A stretch of DNA of 64,000 nucleotides from Peptococcaceae bacterium BRH_c8a (GTDB lineage Bacteria > Bacillota > Desulfotomaculia > Desulfotomaculales > Desulfallaceae). The stretch spans positions 186,001-250,000 of the forward strand of contig LADP01000018.1 in the NCBI GenBank assembly GCA_000961575.1, read 5' to 3'. Positions 50,212 to 59,133 of the stretch are shown here, piece by piece (positions within the stretch are counted from its first letter, which is position 1; every line of letters begins with the position of its first letter). Below the pieces are notes generated by a model. The model had not been told where the DNA came from, did not search any database, and saw only the letters and a program-made list of their open reading frames with translations. The translations under genes and the position numbers were made by a program.

Positions 50212-51117
50212 TTAAGAGTCTTTCAAACGCGGATCCAAGGCGTCGCGCAGACCGTCTCCCAGCAGGTTGAATCCCAATACTACCAGCAGTATGGCGGCAC
50301 CCGGGAACATGATTACCCAGGGGGCAATTGACATTACTTCTTTACCCTGGTTTAGCATAATGCCCCATTCCGGATGAGGAGGCTGAGCTCCCAGACCTAA
50401 AAAACCCAGGCCTGCGGCATCTAGGATGGCGGTTCCTACGCCCAGGGTGGCTTGCACCACCAACGGAGCCATACAGTTTGGCAATACGTGCCGGAAAATG
50501 ATCCGGAAGTTGCTGCAGCCGCTGACTTTGGCGGCGTCTATGTACTCCATTTCCTTTACGGACAGCACTACACCCCGGATTACCCGGGCATAAATTGGTA
50601 TGCCCACCAACCCGATAGCAATCATGGCGTTGGTTAAACCCGGACCGAGCATGGCAGTAATAGCGATAGCCAGCAGGATGTACGGGAAGGCCATGACGAT
50701 GTCGATGGCACGCATTACCACCAGATCAAGTTTGCCGCCATAATAACCCGAGACAGCGCCTAAAAAGGTGCCAAATATCAGCGATATGCCCACCGCAATA
50801 ATGCCTATCTGAATGGAAATTCGGGTACCGTGGATAATGCGGCTCAGGATGTCCCGGCCGTGGGCATCGGTGCCGAATAGATGTTCAGACGACGGCGCCT
50901 GCAGCCGGTTGGGCAGGTCTTGGGTTATCGGGTCGTACGGTGCCAATAGCGGTGCCAGTAGCGCGGTAAACAACAGAATGCCTACAATTATTAGGCCTAC
51001 CAGCGCCGTTTTGTGACGTAGCAGCCGTAAAAAACCCTCTACCCAGGGGCCCCTGCTGACGTATTCATTTAGCTTAACGGCTACTTCACCGGATGCCGTT
51101 GTGCCTTGCGGTGTCAT
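50212..51117 (-). CDS. Peptide ABC transporter permease (OppC/DppC)
   Basis: 301 residues, six membrane helices, with an OppC N-terminal domain (FLRLLRHKTALVGLIIVGIL) and the EAA-type motif EMEYIDAAKVSGCSNFRIIF before the last helices, which contacts the ATPases. LFGTDAHGRDILSRII is a standard OppC motif. GGAGG precedes the ATG. Last gene of the importer operon; its stop is 12 bases from the long palindrome. Confidence 0.92.
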   Translation of the reverse strand: MTPQGTTASGEVAVKLNEYVSRGPWVEGFLRLLRHKTALVGLIIVGILLFTALLAPLLAPYDPITQDLPNRLQAPSSEHLFGTDAHGRDILSRIIHGTRISIQIGIIAVGISLIFGTFLGAVSGYYGGKLDLVVMRAIDIVMAFPYILLAIAITAMLGPGLTNAMIAIGLVGIPIYARVIRGVVLSVKEMEYIDAAKVSGCSNFRIIFRHVLPNCMAPLVVQATLGVGTAILDAAGLGFLGLGAQPPHPEWGIMLNQGKEVMSIAPWVIMFPGAAILLVVLGFNLLGDGLRDALDPRLKDS

Positions 51118-51277
51118 TTCTAACCTCCTAGGTTTAGGTACTCAGAATTCGTAGTCAGAATTCAGAAGAAGGAATTTGTATGTCCCGGGAAATGCTTTCT
51201 ACTCGGTTGCTTAGTTACATAAACCTTCCGCAAAATTCACTGTACCACGATTTTTCCATTCTGACTCCTGAGGTTTC

Positions 51278-52282
51278 TTAATCTAAGCGTATCCTGGGAT
51301 CTACGTAGGTGTACAGGATGTCTACAATCAGGTTGATGGTTACAAACAGTAGTGCCACCATCAGGATGCCTCCCTGAACAATGGGAAAGTCCCTGGCCGA
51401 AATGGCAACGAACAGCCAGCGCCCTACCCCGGGCCAGGAGAATATCTCCTCGGTCATCACCGCGCCGCCCAGCAGGTAACCGAACTGCAGACCGATAACG
51501 GTAAGCACCGGCAGGAAGGCGTTTTTGAATGCGTGGCGGAAAATAACCAGCCGTCCCGGCAGGCCTTTGGCCCAGGCCGTGCGGATATAATCCTGCCCCA
51601 GAACTTCTAACATGCTGGAGCGGGTCACCCTGGCAATCATGGCCATGGGAATGGTGGACAGGGCCACGGCGGGCATAATGATATGGCTTAATGCATCTTT
51701 AAACGCCTTCCAGTTACCGGTAAGGAGGCTGTCCAAAATATAGAGGTTGGTTATTGTTTGCAGTTCAACACCCACGGTTAGCCGCCCCGAAGGCGGCAGC
51801 ATATGCAGGTGCACCCCGAAGATCCAAATTAGCATCAACCCCAACCAGAAGACGGGGATGGATACACCGAATAATGCCAGTCCCATCGACAAGTTATCGA
51901 ATATTGAGTAAGGTTTGACAGCCGAAACCACCCCCGCCAGACCGCCCAGCAAGACGGCTATGGTCAGGGCAAACAGGGTCAGTTCCAGAGTGGCTGGAAG
52001 CTTGTTGCCCATTTCTTCAAAAACCGGCATCTTGCTGCGCACCGAGCTGCCCAGATCCCCCTGTACCGCTTTTTCCACAAACCGGCCGTACTGGACGTAA
52101 AGCGGGTCGTTAAGGCCCAGGGTTTCCCGCAGTTCTACCAACTGCTTGGGCGTCGCCCTTTCGCCCAGCATCATCCGGGCCGGATCGCCGGGCACCAGGT
52201 GGATAAGCAGAAAGGATAATATGGAAACGCCGATAATCACCGGTATAATCATTAAAATACGTTTGATTATGTAACTTAACAA
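51278..52282 (-). CDS. Peptide ABC transporter permease (OppB/DppB)
   Basis: About 334 residues from TTG 52282 (MLSYIIKRILMIIPVIIG), which has GAGGGGG 9 bases upstream; the longer frame from GTG 52324 has no good site. Six membrane helices and PGDPARMMLGERAT near the N-terminus are typical of OppB, as is the EAA loop (LGQDYIRTAWAKGLPGRLVI). Pairs with OppC to form the membrane channel. A repeat-containing spacer of 160 bp separates it from oppC. Confidence 0.92.
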   Translation of the reverse strand: MLSYIIKRILMIIPVIIGVSILSFLLIHLVPGDPARMMLGERATPKQLVELRETLGLNDPLYVQYGRFVEKAVQGDLGSSVRSKMPVFEEMGNKLPATLELTLFALTIAVLLGGLAGVVSAVKPYSIFDNLSMGLALFGVSIPVFWLGLMLIWIFGVHLHMLPPSGRLTVGVELQTITNLYILDSLLTGNWKAFKDALSHIIMPAVALSTIPMAMIARVTRSSMLEVLGQDYIRTAWAKGLPGRLVIFRHAFKNAFLPVLTVIGLQFGYLLGGAVMTEEIFSWPGVGRWLFVAISARDFPIVQGGILMVALLFVTINLIVDILYTYVDPRIRLD

Positions 52283-52309
52283 AATTGCCGTCCCCCTCAA
52301 AAATGGAGG

Positions 52310-52347
52310 TTTGGGCGGCGACACCTATTACGAGGCCGCCGCCCAAA
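52310..52347 (-). terminator. Intergenic stem-loop between the binding-protein and permease genes
   Basis: TTTGGGCGGC and GCCGCCCAAA (52310-52319 / 52338-52347) form a stem downstream of the binding-protein stop. Such hairpins often stabilise or attenuate the message so that the binding protein is made in excess over the permeases. Confidence 0.65.
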
Positions 52348-52375
52348 GCACAACTAATACCGTTTTACTAAAACA

Positions 52376-53995
52376 CTACTGCACGCTTACAGTGTTAACT
52401 TTCTCAATACCCGTGGGATGAGGCATGTAGCCCTTAACGTATTTCATTAGTACCAACGGGTCGGTTGAGTGGTCAAGGGGTACCCACGGGGCGTCCTCGT
52501 GGATAATCACTTGGGCTTGTTTGTACAGGTCGGACCGTTTATCCTGGTCCATTTCCCGCTGAGCTTTAATTAACAGGTCGTGCACCTGGTCGCTCTTGTA
52601 GAAAGCGTAGTTGTTGGAACTACCCTTGACGGCGTTGTCTTTGTCCAGCAGGGCGTAAATAAAGTTATCGGGGTCGCCGTTGTCGCCGGTCCAGCCTAAC
52701 AGGATCATGTCGTGCTCGCCGTTTTCGGCTTTTTCAAGGTAAATGCCCCACTCGTAGCTGACGATTTCGGCTTCAATGCCTACGGCTGCCAGGTCGGCCT
52801 GGATGGCCTCTGCTACCTTCTGGCCCTGCGGCATGTAAGGCCTGGGAACGGGCATGGCCCACACGGTGGTCTTAAACCCGTCGGGATATCCGGCTTCTGC
52901 CAGCAGTGCTTTGGCTTGTTCCGGGTTGTACTCGTAAGGCACTATGTCATCATTGTAGCCCCACAGTGAAGGGGGTAGCGGGTTTTTGGCGGGCTTGGCC
53001 AGCCCGGCAAAGAAGGCGTCGATAATGGCTTGCTTGTTTATAGCCATGTTAATGGCTTGGCGAACCTGCTTGTTGCCCAGGGGCTCTTTCTCGGTGTTTA
53101 GGGCCAGGTAGCCAACGTTCATGCTGGGCCGTAAAATCATTTGGAACTGTTCGTTGGCCTTGGCGGCAGCCACGTCATCCGGGTTGACGCCGTCCATCAT
53201 ATCAATGGTACCGGCTTGTAGTTCCAGGAAGCGGGCCGAGTTGTCCGGGATGGAGCGGAAAACCAGGGTGTCGATTTTGGCTACTTCACCCCAATATTCT
53301 TCGTTCTTCACCAGGGTCACTTTGTCGTCCTGAATCCATTCCACGAACTTGAAGGGGCCGGTGCCCACAGGGTTTTTGAAGAAGTCGCTGCCGTATTCTT
53401 CCAATGCCGCCGGGCTGGCGATAGCAAAGGGGAACATAGCCAGGTTTTGGATGAACGGAGCGAATGGCTCTTTCAGGGAGAATTGCACCTGATAGTCGCC
53501 GGTTGCTTCAACTTTAGTTACAATGCTGTCCGGGGCGTAGCCGTTGAACATGTAGGACCAGTATTTGCATTCACCGTTGTTCAGCGGGTGATCTTTGTTC
53601 ATCCAACGCTCGACGTTAATCACGACAGCTTCGGCGTTAAAGTCGGTACCGTCGTGGAACTTAACTCCTTCGCGCAGGTTGAATGTCCACACGGTGCCGT
53701 CCTCGGAAACTTCCCAGTCGGTGGCCAGGGCCGCCTGTACTGCGGTGTTGTCCGGCTCGTATTCTACCAGGGTATCAAAAACGTTGATGGTTACCTTACC
53801 GGATTCGCCGTCGGTGATCATCGATGGGTCAAGGCCCACAGAATCACCACCGCGGCCCCAGACTAAAATATTTTCCGCTTTGCCTGCTCCGGGCGTGCCT
53901 TCATTAGCGTTGTCACTGGAGCCGCCGCAGCCCGTTACCAGCATGGCTATTGCCATCAGGGCTACGGTGCAAAACAATATAAATCTCTTTTTCAC
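52376..53995 (-). CDS. Peptide ABC transporter substrate-binding lipoprotein (family 5)
   Basis: About 539 residues. GTG 53995 follows TAGGAGGAGG; the longer frame to 54031 would bury the site. Lipobox LVTGC is preceded by a hydrophobic h-region (FCTVALMAIAM), then a Gly/Ser linker. The SBP_bac_5 fold is marked by VKFHDGTDFNAEAV and NPVGTGPFKF. It binds peptides or nickel-type ligands; the other four Opp components around it support peptides. Third gene of the operon. Confidence 0.92.
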   Translation of the reverse strand: MKKRFILFCTVALMAIAMLVTGCGGSSDNANEGTPGAGKAENILVWGRGGDSVGLDPSMITDGESGKVTINVFDTLVEYEPDNTAVQAALATDWEVSEDGTVWTFNLREGVKFHDGTDFNAEAVVINVERWMNKDHPLNNGECKYWSYMFNGYAPDSIVTKVEATGDYQVQFSLKEPFAPFIQNLAMFPFAIASPAALEEYGSDFFKNPVGTGPFKFVEWIQDDKVTLVKNEEYWGEVAKIDTLVFRSIPDNSARFLELQAGTIDMMDGVNPDDVAAAKANEQFQMILRPSMNVGYLALNTEKEPLGNKQVRQAINMAINKQAIIDAFFAGLAKPAKNPLPPSLWGYNDDIVPYEYNPEQAKALLAEAGYPDGFKTTVWAMPVPRPYMPQGQKVAEAIQADLAAVGIEAEIVSYEWGIYLEKAENGEHDMILLGWTGDNGDPDNFIYALLDKDNAVKGSSNNYAFYKSDQVHDLLIKAQREMDQDKRSDLYKQAQVIIHEDAPWVPLDHSTDPLVLMKYVKGYMPHPTGIEKVNTVSVQ

Positions 53996-54092
53996 CTTGA
54001 TAAACCTCCTCCTAATTAATAAACCACACAAATAATATACCGCCTCATCGTTCTACCCCCCGGGTACCACCTCCTTTTTGCATTTTTTGTAT

Positions 54093-55055
54093 TTACCTAA
54101 AATGACAGGCTACATGATGTCCCGAACCTGTATCTTTAAGCGGTGGTTCCTGTTCCCGGCATACCGGTGCATATTCGGGACAACGGGTGTGGAACCGACA
54201 GCCCGTCGGCGGGTTGATGGGGCTAGGCACGTCCCCGGTCAGGATGGTCCTTTCTTTACGCATATTGGGCCTAGGCACGGGTATGGCCGACAGCAGCGCC
54301 TGGGTATACGGATGCTGTGGGTTTGAGTACAGGCGGCGGTAATCCGTCAGCTCTACAATTTTGCCCAAATACATAACTGCTACCCGGTCACTGATATGCT
54401 TTACCACGCTGAGGTCGTGAGAGATAAAAATCAGGGTTAATTTGAAGTTTGACTGTAATTCTTCCAGCAGGTTAATTACCTGGGCCTGAATGGAAACATC
54501 CAGCGCCGACACCGGCTCATCGCAAATGATTAAAGAAGGGTTTACCGACAGCGCCCGGGCGATGCCGATACGCTGACGCTGCCCACCGCTAAACTCATGC
54601 GGGTACCTGGTGGCGTGTGAACTGCTCATGCCCACAGTTTCCAAAAGCGTGTGTACCTTGTCGCGCAGCTCCTTACCTGAGGCCAACCCATTAACCAAAG
54701 GCGGTTCGGCGATAATATCGCCCACCGTCATGCGCGGGTTCAGGGAAGCGTAAGGATCCTGAAACACCATCTGCATCTGCTTGCGCAAGGGGCGCAGGCC
54801 CGACTCACCCAGATGCGTAATATCCTGGCCCTTGAAGATCACCCGCCCGAGCGTAGGTTCCAAAAGGCGCACAATCAGCCGGCCGGTGGTGGACTTGCCG
54901 CAGCCGCTTTCGCCCACCAGACCAAGGATTTCGCCCTCCTGAACATCCAGAGAGATCCCATCTACCGCCTTCACCTGGGCCGATACCCGGGGGAAGATGC
55001 CTTTCTGGATGGGAAAGTATTTGGTCAGATTATCTACTTTCAGTAGTGGTTCCAC
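54093..55055 (-). CDS. Peptide ABC transporter ATP-binding protein (OppF/DppF)
   Basis: About 320 residues from GTG 55055 (GGAGGTG six bases upstream). Walker [10 protein letters not shown], the signature [15 protein letters not shown], Walker [13 protein letters not shown] and the C-terminal oligopeptide domain with four Cys-like positions ([14 protein letters not shown]) identify OppF, one of the two ATPases of the importer. It begins 31 bases after the stop of oppD. Confidence 0.92.
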   Translation of the reverse strand: MEPLLKVDNLTKYFPIQKGIFPRVSAQVKAVDGISLDVQEGEILGLVGESGCGKSTTGRLIVRLLEPTLGRVIFKGQDITHLGESGLRPLRKQMQMVFQDPYASLNPRMTVGDIIAEPPLVNGLASGKELRDKVHTLLETVGMSSSHATRYPHEFSGGQRQRIGIARALSVNPSLIICDEPVSALDVSIQAQVINLLEELQSNFKLTLIFISHDLSVVKHISDRVAVMYLGKIVELTDYRRLYSNPQHPYTQALLSAIPVPRPNMRKERTILTGDVPSPINPPTGCRFHTRCPEYAPVCREQEPPLKDTGSGHHVACHFR

Positions 55056-55086
55056 CGTGGGCACCTCCGGGAAATTTATTGGCTGA

Positions 55087-56064
55087 TTACGCATTGGCAA
55101 AAAGGTGGCAGGCCACAGTATGGCCTGGCTTAACCTGCAAAGCGGGTGGTTTAAAGGTGCGGCATTGGTCATTGGCCTGCTGGCAGCGAGCGGCAAAATT
55201 GCAGCCTAGGGGCAGGTTTTTGAGGTCGGGCGGCACACCGTCAATAGGGGTTAGCTTGACCTTTTCATCGGTGTCCAGGTTCGGCATTGAAGTTAGCAAT
55301 CCGCGTGTATACGGGTGACAGGGATTGTTAAAGATGTCCTCCACGCTACCCTGTTCCGCAGGTTCCCCGGCGTACATTACCAGTACTTTACGGCAAAGCT
55401 CAGCCACCACACCTAAGTCGTGGGTAATCATGATGATAGCGGTACCGGTTTTTTCCTGCAGCTTTTGCATTAGGTCCAATATCTGCGCCTGGATGGTTAC
55501 GTCCAAGGCAGTGGTTGGTTCGTCGGCGATTAAAAGGCTGGGGTTACAGGCTAGGGCCATAGCAATCATCGCCCGTTGGCGCATGCCGCCGCTGAGTTGA
55601 TGGGGGTAATTCCGGGCCCGTTTCTCCGGTTCGGGGATGCCCACCTGCTGCAGCATCTCCACGGCCCGCTGCATAGCCTCTTTCTTAGTTTTGCGGCGAT
55701 GGATAAACAGCACTTCGGCGATCTGAAAACCTACGGTAAGCACCGGGTTAAGCGAGGTCATAGGATCTTGGAAGATCATTGAAATCTGGTTGCCCCTGAT
55801 ATTGCGCATATCTGTTTCAGGCATGGTTACCAGATCGATGCCCTTGTATAAAATGGAACCGCCTACGATTCTTCCCGGCGGATTAGGAATAAGGCGCATC
55901 ACCGACATGGCCGTAATGGTTTTGCCGGAGCCGGATTCACCCACTATACCCATAGTCTCACGTTCACCCAGAGTAAAACTGACCCCGTTGACGGCCTTGG
56001 CCACTCCGGAGCGGGTAAAAAAGTGTGTTTGCAGGTCTTTAATTTCCAAAAGCTGAGGGTTCAT
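55087..56064 (-). CDS. Peptide ABC transporter ATP-binding protein (OppD/DppD)
   Basis: About 325 residues from ATG 56064 (GGAGG seven bases upstream). Walker [10 protein letters not shown], signature [15 protein letters not shown], Walker [13 protein letters not shown], and the oligopeptide C-terminal domain with [14 protein letters not shown]. First gene of the five-gene operon oppD-oppF-binding protein-oppB-oppC. A Ca2+-free Fe-S site in this tail is known in some OppD/DppD homologues; the Cys pattern is compatible. Confidence 0.92.
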   Translation of the reverse strand: MNPQLLEIKDLQTHFFTRSGVAKAVNGVSFTLGERETMGIVGESGSGKTITAMSVMRLIPNPPGRIVGGSILYKGIDLVTMPETDMRNIRGNQISMIFQDPMTSLNPVLTVGFQIAEVLFIHRRKTKKEAMQRAVEMLQQVGIPEPEKRARNYPHQLSGGMRQRAMIAMALACNPSLLIADEPTTALDVTIQAQILDLMQKLQEKTGTAIIMITHDLGVVAELCRKVLVMYAGEPAEQGSVEDIFNNPCHPYTRGLLTSMPNLDTDEKVKLTPIDGVPPDLKNLPLGCNFAARCQQANDQCRTFKPPALQVKPGHTVACHLFANA

Positions 56065-56375
56065 CGGACGTCCTCCTGCTGGCTTGTTAGGCAATTAAGA
56101 AAAAATTTTGAAAATAACACTATTTAATTAGCCAAACAAGGGTGCCAATCCTATTTTTTATTTTTTTTATCTCCGGGAAACACAAAAAAATCCTGGAACA
56201 TTAAAAACTTGTCTTTATCCAGTAGAACCATAGGATGAATTAAATTAAACATGTTTAATACTGTTGGATAACGAAAAATTTAAGTCGTATTTTTGCCCTG
56301 CCCGAAGCCGATAATAAATATAATTGAGAGTTAGGAAAAGAAACAAAGAGAAATAATAAAACGGAGGGATGCGTC
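56065..56375. other. 311-bp divergent promoter region between opp and a SASP gene
   Basis: No gene was found. It contains a perfect 16-bp palindrome ATTAAACATGTTTAAT (56244-56259), placed centrally between the divergent opp operon and the SASP gene; a regulator site is possible. The run TTTAATACTGTTGG overlaps it and recurs in part at 31231 and 42690. Confidence 0.5.
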
Positions 56376-56543
56376 GTGGCCAAGTTCCTTTCCGATCAAA
56401 CCAAATTCGAATTTGCCCAGGAACTGGGGGTGGCCGACCAGGTAACCCAGGGAGGCAGTCTCTACTTCGGGCATGTTAGTTCAAAAAACTGCGGCAATTT
56501 TGTAAAACTGGCCATCAGTAAAGCTGAACAATCAATGGTCTAG
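56376..56543 (+). CDS. Divergent alpha/beta-type SASP (55 aa)
   Basis: A 55-residue protein from GTG 56376 (GGAGGG seven bases upstream). MAKFLSDQTKFEFAQELGVA carries the SASP protease-site block (FAQELGV), then GHVSSKNCGNFVKLAISKAEQSMV, which resembles the second conserved block but with a Cys and a shortened NMVKKMI segment. It is probably a minor spore DNA-binding protein of the type common in Desulfotomaculum-like bacteria. Its own terminator follows at 56579. Confidence 0.75.
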   Translation: MAKFLSDQTKFEFAQELGVADQVTQGGSLYFGHVSSKNCGNFVKLAISKAEQSMV

Positions 56544-56578
56544 ATTGAAGCATTTTGAAACGGAGTGACTATATCAGT

Positions 56579-56606
56579 GGCCTCCCGAAGGGCGGCCTTT
56601 TTTTTG
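56579..56606 (+). terminator. Terminator of the short SASP gene
   Basis: GGCCTCCC (56579-56586) pairs with GGGCGGCC (56590-56597), with one mismatch, and is followed by nine T. Confidence 0.85.
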
Positions 56607-56762
56607 GTTAAGCTCACATCAGGCGTATGATTTTTTTTTAGTTTGTAAAATTTACTATAGACGTGGCATGCCGGGTTTTGTACAATGAAGACAAGCGGTC
56701 TACCAAAGACCGGAGGGTATACCCTTTAATAATAATATTGTGGGAGAGGGAGGCAAAAAGTT

Positions 56763-56951
56763 ATGTTCGTGGTACAAATCGATGCGGACAAATGTGAAGG
56801 TTGCGGCGAATGCACAGAATCCTGCCCGGCTGATATCCTTGGCATGGAAGGCGATAAGGCTGTTATTACCGGTGACCCCACCGAGTGCCTGGGTTGCGAA
56901 ACCTGTGTTAGCGTGTGCCCCAATGAAGCCATTACATTAACCGAACAGTAA
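56763..56951 (+). CDS. 2[4Fe-4S] ferredoxin
   Basis: A 62-residue ferredoxin. Cluster motifs are CEGCGECTESCP (about 11-22) and CLGCETCVSVCP (about 42-53), each CxxCxxCxxxCP. The acidic protein carries two low-potential [4Fe-4S] clusters. GGGAGG precedes the ATG by 9 bases. It is monocistronic with a terminator at 56986. It could serve the kor enzyme of this window, but many other partners are possible. Confidence 0.92.
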   Translation: MFVVQIDADKCEGCGECTESCPADILGMEGDKAVITGDPTECLGCETCVSVCPNEAITLTEQ

Positions 56952-56985
56952 GACAATCAACTAGCAAAAATTCACAAAAACCCAC

Positions 56986-57030
56986 AAAAACCCATGTCCG
57001 TCGGGATATGGGTTTTTGTTTTTTTGTGTT
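56986..57030 (+). terminator. Terminator of the ferredoxin gene
   Basis: AAAAACCCAT-GTCC pairs with GGGAT-ATGGGTTTTT (ending 57017), followed by GTTTTTTTG. Confidence 0.85.
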
Positions 57031-57126
57031 CCGCAACCCTCACTAAATGATGTCAAGAAGCGACATTATAAATCGTTGTTGCCGAAGCAGAATATGCTTT
57101 ATCATAATTCTGTGGAGGTGGACTTA

Positions 57127-57807
57127 TTGTACTACATCGCAGGGATAACCGAAGATGGTTCGGAAAAAGCTTGTGACTTCGGTTTTGACATGATTGAGCG
57201 TATTTTACTGGACGACGTTTTAACCAGGCTGCCCGGGCAGATGACCGGCAAAATTGTGAAAGCCAAAAGGTTTTCATATTTTGGTGTTAAACCAGAACCA
57301 CCGGTGGAACAGCTATTAGGGATGACTTCCAGGCGTCTCAGTGCCGAGTGCAATATCAATGTAAGCAGAGAAAACTGCCTGGCAACTGTTCTAAACATGG
57401 AAGACCTTATGGCGGTGTTAAAACGTGGATTGATTAAGGTGCTAAACACCAGCCGCTGGCAATGCGAACCGAGTTTTGCACAGCCCAATTTGTTCAGTGA
57501 CATTGTTGTTTTCAGCCCCATGTTTTTGTACGAGATGTTGGGCCGGGAAAAGTACGGAGTTTGGAATCACGATGATGATCGAACCCGCGCATTACGGGTA
57601 TTATATAAATTTATAAATTTCCTTTATGAAAGCGATGATCTGCGATACATTATACTTTACAATGAGCTGATGTGCCCCCACTGGGAAGCATCTGGGGAAA
57701 TACACTTTGACAACCGGGGTGAACTGGTACATTTCAACTATTTTGGTCCGGGTAACGGGCAACTTTATAAGTATCATCCCCAAGTGGAAGCCTGGGAACG
57801 CAGGTAA
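57127..57807 (+). CDS. Uncharacterised 226-aa protein
   Basis: TTG 57127 is chosen for GGAGGTG six bases upstream; earlier in-frame codons have no ribosome site. The protein is soluble, with MLYYIAGITEDGSEKACDF at the start, an all-alpha middle (NMEDLMAVLKRGLIKVL) and an aromatic C-terminal part (LVHFNYFGPGNGQLYKYHP). No motif or family recognised. It precedes the HIT gene with 82 bp between them, and may or may not be co-transcribed. Function unknown. Confidence 0.6.
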   Translation: MYYIAGITEDGSEKACDFGFDMIERILLDDVLTRLPGQMTGKIVKAKRFSYFGVKPEPPVEQLLGMTSRRLSAECNINVSRENCLATVLNMEDLMAVLKRGLIKVLNTSRWQCEPSFAQPNLFSDIVVFSPMFLYEMLGREKYGVWNHDDDRTRALRVLYKFINFLYESDDLRYIILYNELMCPHWEASGEIHFDNRGELVHFNYFGPGNGQLYKYHPQVEAWERR

Positions 57808-57889
57808 CCGGCAGGATTTGCCTCATACGCTGTAGAAAAGTTTATTCTGAAACAACCCAACAGAATTGGAAACAGGGGGCAAATGGAAC

Positions 57890-58378
57890 ATGGACAGACT
57901 ATGGGCGCCGTGGCGCAGCGTATATATAGGCAAGGATCACGGTTCCGGCTGTATTTTTTGCAACAAGCTGGAAGCCGGCGAGGAAAAAGACAGCGAAAAC
58001 CACGTGCTTTACCGGGGAGACAAAGTATTCGTCATCCTCAATATTTACCCCTACAACAACGGACACCTGCTGGTAGCTCCCAAACGGCACGTGGGTGACA
58101 TTGAAGAATTGGACGAAGGTGAAATGCAGGAGCTATTCGCTGTCACCAGCAAAATGGTAGGCCTGCACCGCAAGGCGTTTAACCCCCACGGATTCAACGT
58201 GGGTATCAATCTGGGTAAAGTGGCCGGCGCCGGGATACCCGGCCACTTGCACATTCATATCGTCCCTCGCTGGGAGGGCGATAACAATTTCATGTCTGTA
58301 CTAGGCGACGTGCGGGTAATTTCCGAAGCATTGGATCACACCTTTGACAAACTGAAAGAAGCAATGATGGGCGACTGA
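57890..58378 (+). CDS. HIT family hydrolase/phosphorylase (Ap4A-type)
   Basis: About 162 residues from ATG 57890 (AGGGGG nine bases upstream). The N-terminal MDRLWAPWRSVYI, the CIFC zinc pair, NIYPYNNGHLLVAPKRH, and the catalytic histidine triad HLHIHIVPRW are characteristic of Ap4A phosphorylase/HIT proteins. Substrates are dinucleoside polyphosphates or nucleotidyl-amides. Own terminator downstream. Confidence 0.92.
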   Translation: MDRLWAPWRSVYIGKDHGSGCIFCNKLEAGEEKDSENHVLYRGDKVFVILNIYPYNNGHLLVAPKRHVGDIEELDEGEMQELFAVTSKMVGLHRKAFNPHGFNVGINLGKVAGAGIPGHLHIHIVPRWEGDNNFMSVLGDVRVISEALDHTFDKLKEAMMGD

Positions 58379-58429
58379 CCTGATGCCTGAAGATTGCCAT
58401 AACCATGGCATCAATTTGGTTAAATATAG

Positions 58430-58465
58430 CCCTTGCTATTAATACGGCAAGGGTTTATTATTTTA
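58430..58465 (+). terminator. Terminator downstream of the HIT gene
   Basis: CCCTTGC (58430-58436) pairs with GCAAGGG (58447-58453), with a T-rich tail. A small GATGCC...GGCATC stem lies just upstream (58382-58412). Confidence 0.8.
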
Positions 58466-58610
58466 TGGTATAATTCTTAGCTGGTACCTTTTTGCTTTCT
58501 TAAATTTTAAATAGTCCGGCCTGAATAAAACTGTTATCTGCGGGTAACATTAGACAGGTAATTTTAATTGCTAACCTTCTACCCGGATTTCATTTCCAGC
58601 TTATACTTCC

Positions 58611-58639
58611 TTGACTTAGCCCGGTGCATATGGTAATAT
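58611..58639 (+). promoter_or_regulatory. Consensus sigma-A promoter of the tRNA cluster
   Basis: TTGACT (58611-58616) and TAATAT (58634-58639) with a 17-bp spacer, ending about 35 bases before tRNA-His. Confidence 0.85.
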
Positions 58640-58674
58640 ACTTGTTGTGCCGGTTAGACCGGCTGACTAATATG

Positions 58675-58751
58675 GTGGGTGTAGCTCAGGCGGTTAGAGT
58701 ACCAGATTGTGGCTCTGGGGGCCGTGGGTTCGAGTCCCATCACCCACCCCA
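58675..58751 (+). tRNA. tRNA-His (GTG)
   Basis: Acceptor GTGGGTG / CACCCAC, D-arm GCTC, anticodon stem CCAGA-TTGTGGC-TCTGG (anticodon GTG), T-loop GTTCGAGTC. CCA is encoded. An extra G at 58674 pairs with the discriminator C, the usual tRNA-His G-1. Confidence 0.95.
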
Positions 58752-58763
58752 TCAAATTAATAC

Positions 58764-58838
58764 TGGGGCGTAGCCAAGTGGTAAGGCAGCGGGCTTTGGT
58801 CCCGCCACTCGGTGGTTCGAATCCATCCGCCCCAGCCA
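58764..58838 (+). tRNA. tRNA-Gln (TTG)
   Basis: Acceptor TGGGGCG / CGCCCCA, anticodon stem GCGGG-CTTTGGT-CCCGC (anticodon TTG), T-loop GTTCGAATC, encoded CCA. Follows tRNA-His by 12 bp, in the same transcript. Confidence 0.95.
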
Positions 58839-58878
58839 GATTCAAATTTTGCGGCCGCCTGATAGTGGCCGCATTCAA

Positions 58879-58954
58879 GACCCATTAGCTCAGTTGGTAG
58901 AGCATCTGACTTTTAATCAGGGTGTCCCGCGTTCGAGTCGCGGATGGGTCACCA
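58879..58954 (+). tRNA. tRNA-Lys (TTT)
   Basis: Acceptor GACCCAT / ATGGGTC, anticodon stem CTGA-CTTTTAA-TCAG (anticodon TTT), T-loop GTTCGAGTC, encoded CCA. A GCGGCCGCCTGATAGTGGCCGC hairpin region lies in the 40-bp spacer before it. Last tRNA before the terminator. Confidence 0.95.
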
Positions 58955-58955
58955 G

Positions 58956-58988
58956 AAAACCCCGTGGTTTTATACCACGGGGTTTTTG
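58956..58988 (+). terminator. Terminator of the tRNA operon
   Basis: AAAACCCCGTGG pairs with CCACGGGGTTTT around TTTTATA, two bases after the CCA end of tRNA-Lys. Confidence 0.9.
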
Positions 58989-59133
58989 TGTGTATTAGTT
59001 GTTTAAAAAATAATTTATTAAGGCAAAGACGTGCATTTCGGGAGAACCCGATAAGCACGCCTTTCTTTTTTGGTATAATAGTAACTAATACTAAATGTTA
59101 CTAAATAAATTTAATTAAGGAGAGATACATTCT

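Noticed and set aside
58379-58673. Prophage attachment site at the tRNA cluster
   Set aside because: No integrase and no repeated tRNA 3' end downstream; the next gene is tex.
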